In this document: one piece after another, positions 62,275-64,000 of the stretch
Position numbering within the stretch: position 1 is the stretch's first letter
Layout of the letters: every line of letters begins with the position of its first letter
NCBI GenBank assembly: GCA_023375785.1
Contig: SZWC01000567.1
Location: 195,590 to 259,589, forward strand
Length of the DNA: 64,000 nt
Direction: 5' to 3'
From: Penium margaritaceum
Taxonomy: Eukaryota > Streptophyta > Zygnematophyceae > Desmidiales > Peniaceae
The notes under the pieces: model-generated
Databases searched by the model: none
Seen by the model: only the letters and a program-made list of their open reading frames with translations
Told to the model about the DNA's origin: nothing
Program-made: the position numbers and the translations under genes

Positions 62275-62661
62275 GAGAATGGTGGAGCAAGCCAGAGAAC
62301 AATGGAGCAATCCAAAAAACAGTGGAGAGCGCCTGAGAACGGTCGAGCAAGTCTAAGAACTGTGGAACAAGTCGGAGAACGGTGGAGAAAGCCAGAGAAC
62401 GGTGGAGCAAGCAAGAGAACCATGGAGCAAGCCAAAGAATGGTGCAGGAAGCCAGAGAAAGGTAGAANGAGAATGGTGGAGCAAGCCAGAGAACAATGGA
62501 GCAATCCAAAAAACAGTGGAGAGCGCCTGAGAACGGTCGAGCAAGTCTAAGAACTGTGGAACAAGTCGGAGAACGGTGGAGAAAGCCAGAGAACGGTGGA
62601 GCAAGCAAGAGAACCATGGAGCAAGCCAAAGAATGGTGCAGGAAGCCAGAGAAAGGTAGAA
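62275..62661. repeat. 193-bp direct copies joined by an N at 62468
   Basis: 62275-62467 and 62469-62661 match base for base as far as I compared, including the shortened monomer GTGGAGAGCGCCTGAG. Confidence 0.88.
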
Positions 62662-63470
62662 CAGGCCAGAGAAAGGTGGAGTAAGCCAGTCAACGGTGGA
62701 GTAAGTCAAAGAACGGTAGAGCAAGCCAGTGAATGGTGGAGCAAGCCAGAAAATGGCAGAGCAAGCCAGAGAACAGTGGAGCATGCCATTGAACGGTCGA
62801 GCAAAGCAGAGAACGGTGGTATAGGCCAGAAAAAGGTGGAGCAAATCAGAGAACTATGGAGGAAGCCAGAAAACGGTAAAGCAAGTCAGCAAAAGGTAAA
62901 GCAAGTCAGAGAAAGGTGGAGCAAGCCAGAGAAAGGTTGAACAAGCAAGACAAAGGTGGAGCAAACCAGAGAACAGTGGAGCCGGCCAAGGAACGGTGGA
63001 GCAAGCAAGAGAACAGTGGAGCAAGTTAGAAAATGGCGGAGCAAGCCAGAGAACGGTGCAGCAAGCCAGAGAAAGGAGGAAAAAGACACAAAACGGTGGA
63101 GAAAGCTAGAGAACGGTGGTGCAAGCCAGAAAACGGTGAAGTAGGCAAGAGAACGGTGGAGCAAGCCACGGAACGGTAGAGCAATCCAGAGAACAATGGA
63201 GCAAGCCTGAGAACGGTGGAGCAAGCAAGAGAACAGTGGAGCAAGCCACAGATCAGTGGAGCAAGCCAGAGAACGTTGGAGCCAGCCACAGAACGTTGGA
63301 GCAAAGTAGACAACGGTACAGCAAGCAAGATATCAATGGAGCAAGCTAGGGAAAGGTGGAGCATTTCAGAGAAAGGTGGAGCAAGCCAGGGAAAGGTAGA
63401 GCAAGCCAGAGAAAGGTGGAGCAGGCCAGATAACAGTGGAGCAGGCCAAAGAATGGTGGAGCAAGCCAGA

Positions 63471-64000
63471 GAGCGGTGGAGCAAGTGAGAGAATGGTGGA
63501 GCAAGCACGAGAACGGTGGAGCAAGCCAGAGGATGGTGGAGTAAGCCAGAGAACGGTAGAGCAAGCCAGAGAACAGTGGAACAAGCGAGAGAGCGGTGGA
63601 GCAAGTGAGAGAATGGTGGAGCAAGCACGAGAACGGTGGAGCAAGCCAGAGGATGGTGGAGTAAGCCAGAGAACGGTAGAGCAAGCCAGAGAACAGTGGA
63701 ACAAGCGAGAGAGCGGTGGAGCAAGTGAGAGAATGGTGGAGCAAGCACGAGAACGGTGGAGCAAGCCAGAGGATGGTGGAGTAAGCCAGAGAACGGTAGA
63801 GCAAGCCAGAGAACAGTGGAACAAGCGAGAGAGCGGTGGAGCAAGTGAGAGAATGGTGGAGCAAGCACGAGAACGGTGGAGCAAGCCAGAGGATGGTGGA
63901 GTAAGCCAGAGAACGGTAGAGCAAGCCAGAGAACAGTGGAACAAGCGAGAGAGCGGTGGAGCAAGTGAGAGAATGGTGGAGCAAGCACGAGAACGGTGGA
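63471..64000. repeat. Higher-order repeat: 120-bp unit (6 monomers), at least 4.4 copies, open at the window end
   Basis: Copies start at 63471, 63591, 63711, 63831 and 63951 and look identical. Marker monomers are GAGCGGTGG, GCAAGTGAGAG, GCAAGCACGAG, AGAGGATGG and GTAAGCCAG. The block runs off the window, so its full size is unknown. Confidence 0.96.

Larger units (their letters stand above)
22186..64000. repeat. 20-bp satellite array, right arm (~2,090 monomers, continues past the window)
   Basis: Same unit and strand as the left arm. It holds the higher-order blocks listed separately. Ns at 48477, 58005, 60330 and 62468 each sit between direct copies. Zones rich in the AAAGGT monomer (for example 26750-27200, 37900-38170, 47330-47460, 57350-59130) alternate with zones rich in AACGGT/AATGGT/AACAGT. 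One 27-bp non-unit insert carrying TTTCAGGTAGAG occurs twice (56686 and 56766 areas). No gene, RNA gene or other mobile element was seen anywhere in these 42 kb; all long open frames are repeat by-products. Confidence 0.97.

Noticed and set aside
3765-64000. A CRISPR array
   Set aside because: There are no unique spacers. The repeat is head-to-tail with no gaps, and the setting (copia elements, plant-type primer site) is eukaryotic.
3765-64000. Telomeric or microsatellite repeat
   Set aside because: The 20-bp unit holds no TTTAGGG-like or TTAGGG-like motif on either strand and is too long for a microsatellite.
3765-64000. A 10-bp ancestral half-unit inside the 20-mer
   Set aside because: The two halves (GGAGCAAGCC and AGAGAACGGT) agree at only 5 of 10 positions, little better than expected for purine-rich sequence.
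1-64000. tRNA, rRNA or other structured RNA genes
   Set aside because: No cloverleaf, rRNA core or other conserved RNA motif was seen outside the satellite; the only tRNA likeness is the short primer-site complement at 18659-18673.

Overview
This is a eukaryotic, repeat-only window, and I see no intact host gene in it. Nearly 90% of it is one tandem repeat with a 20-bp unit (consensus GGAGCAAGCCAGAGAACGGT). The repeat runs from about 3765 to the right edge and is interrupted once by a Ty1/copia retrotransposon. The copia family, its primer site matching the anticodon arm of a plant-type initiator tRNA-Met, and variant patterns that look like decay of CG and CHG methylation sites all point to a land plant or streptophyte/green alga. 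That is inference; nothing here names the species. I do not recognise the satellite.

Layout. (1) 1-1320: a decayed LTR-retroelement piece on the + strand, gag-like with a retropepsin-like stretch. (2) 1321-2039: non-coding, with a diverged repeat of about 124 bp whose last two copies are almost identical and flank an N. (3) 2040-3764: a Ty1/copia fossil on the minus strand (end of integrase, then reverse transcriptase) that stops exactly where the satellite starts. (4) 3765-18568: left satellite arm, about 740 monomers. (5) 18570-22185: a second, better preserved copia element on the + strand, with an LTR tail, an unusual primer site, gag, integrase, a purine tract and one full LTR with a TATA box. 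It is broken and assembled across several gaps. (6) 22186-64000: right satellite arm, about 2,090 monomers, running off the window.

The satellite has structure above the monomer. There is a block of 32 identical 40-bp dimers (28081-29360), an 11-monomer 220-bp repeat (53821-54979), a 6-monomer 120-bp repeat at the right edge (63471-64000), a recurring ordered cassette of variant monomers seen at least 11 times between 5.4 and 45 kb, and one place where the repeat flips strand to form a 20-bp-arm hairpin (48686-48730). The consensus has no stop codon in any of the six frames, so the hundreds of long open frames here are by-products of the repeat, not genes.

Assembly warning: most single Ns, and the one 33-N run, are flanked by near-identical direct copies of 94-480 bp. 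The simplest reading is that overlapping contig ends were joined without merging, so true lengths are probably shorter at those points.
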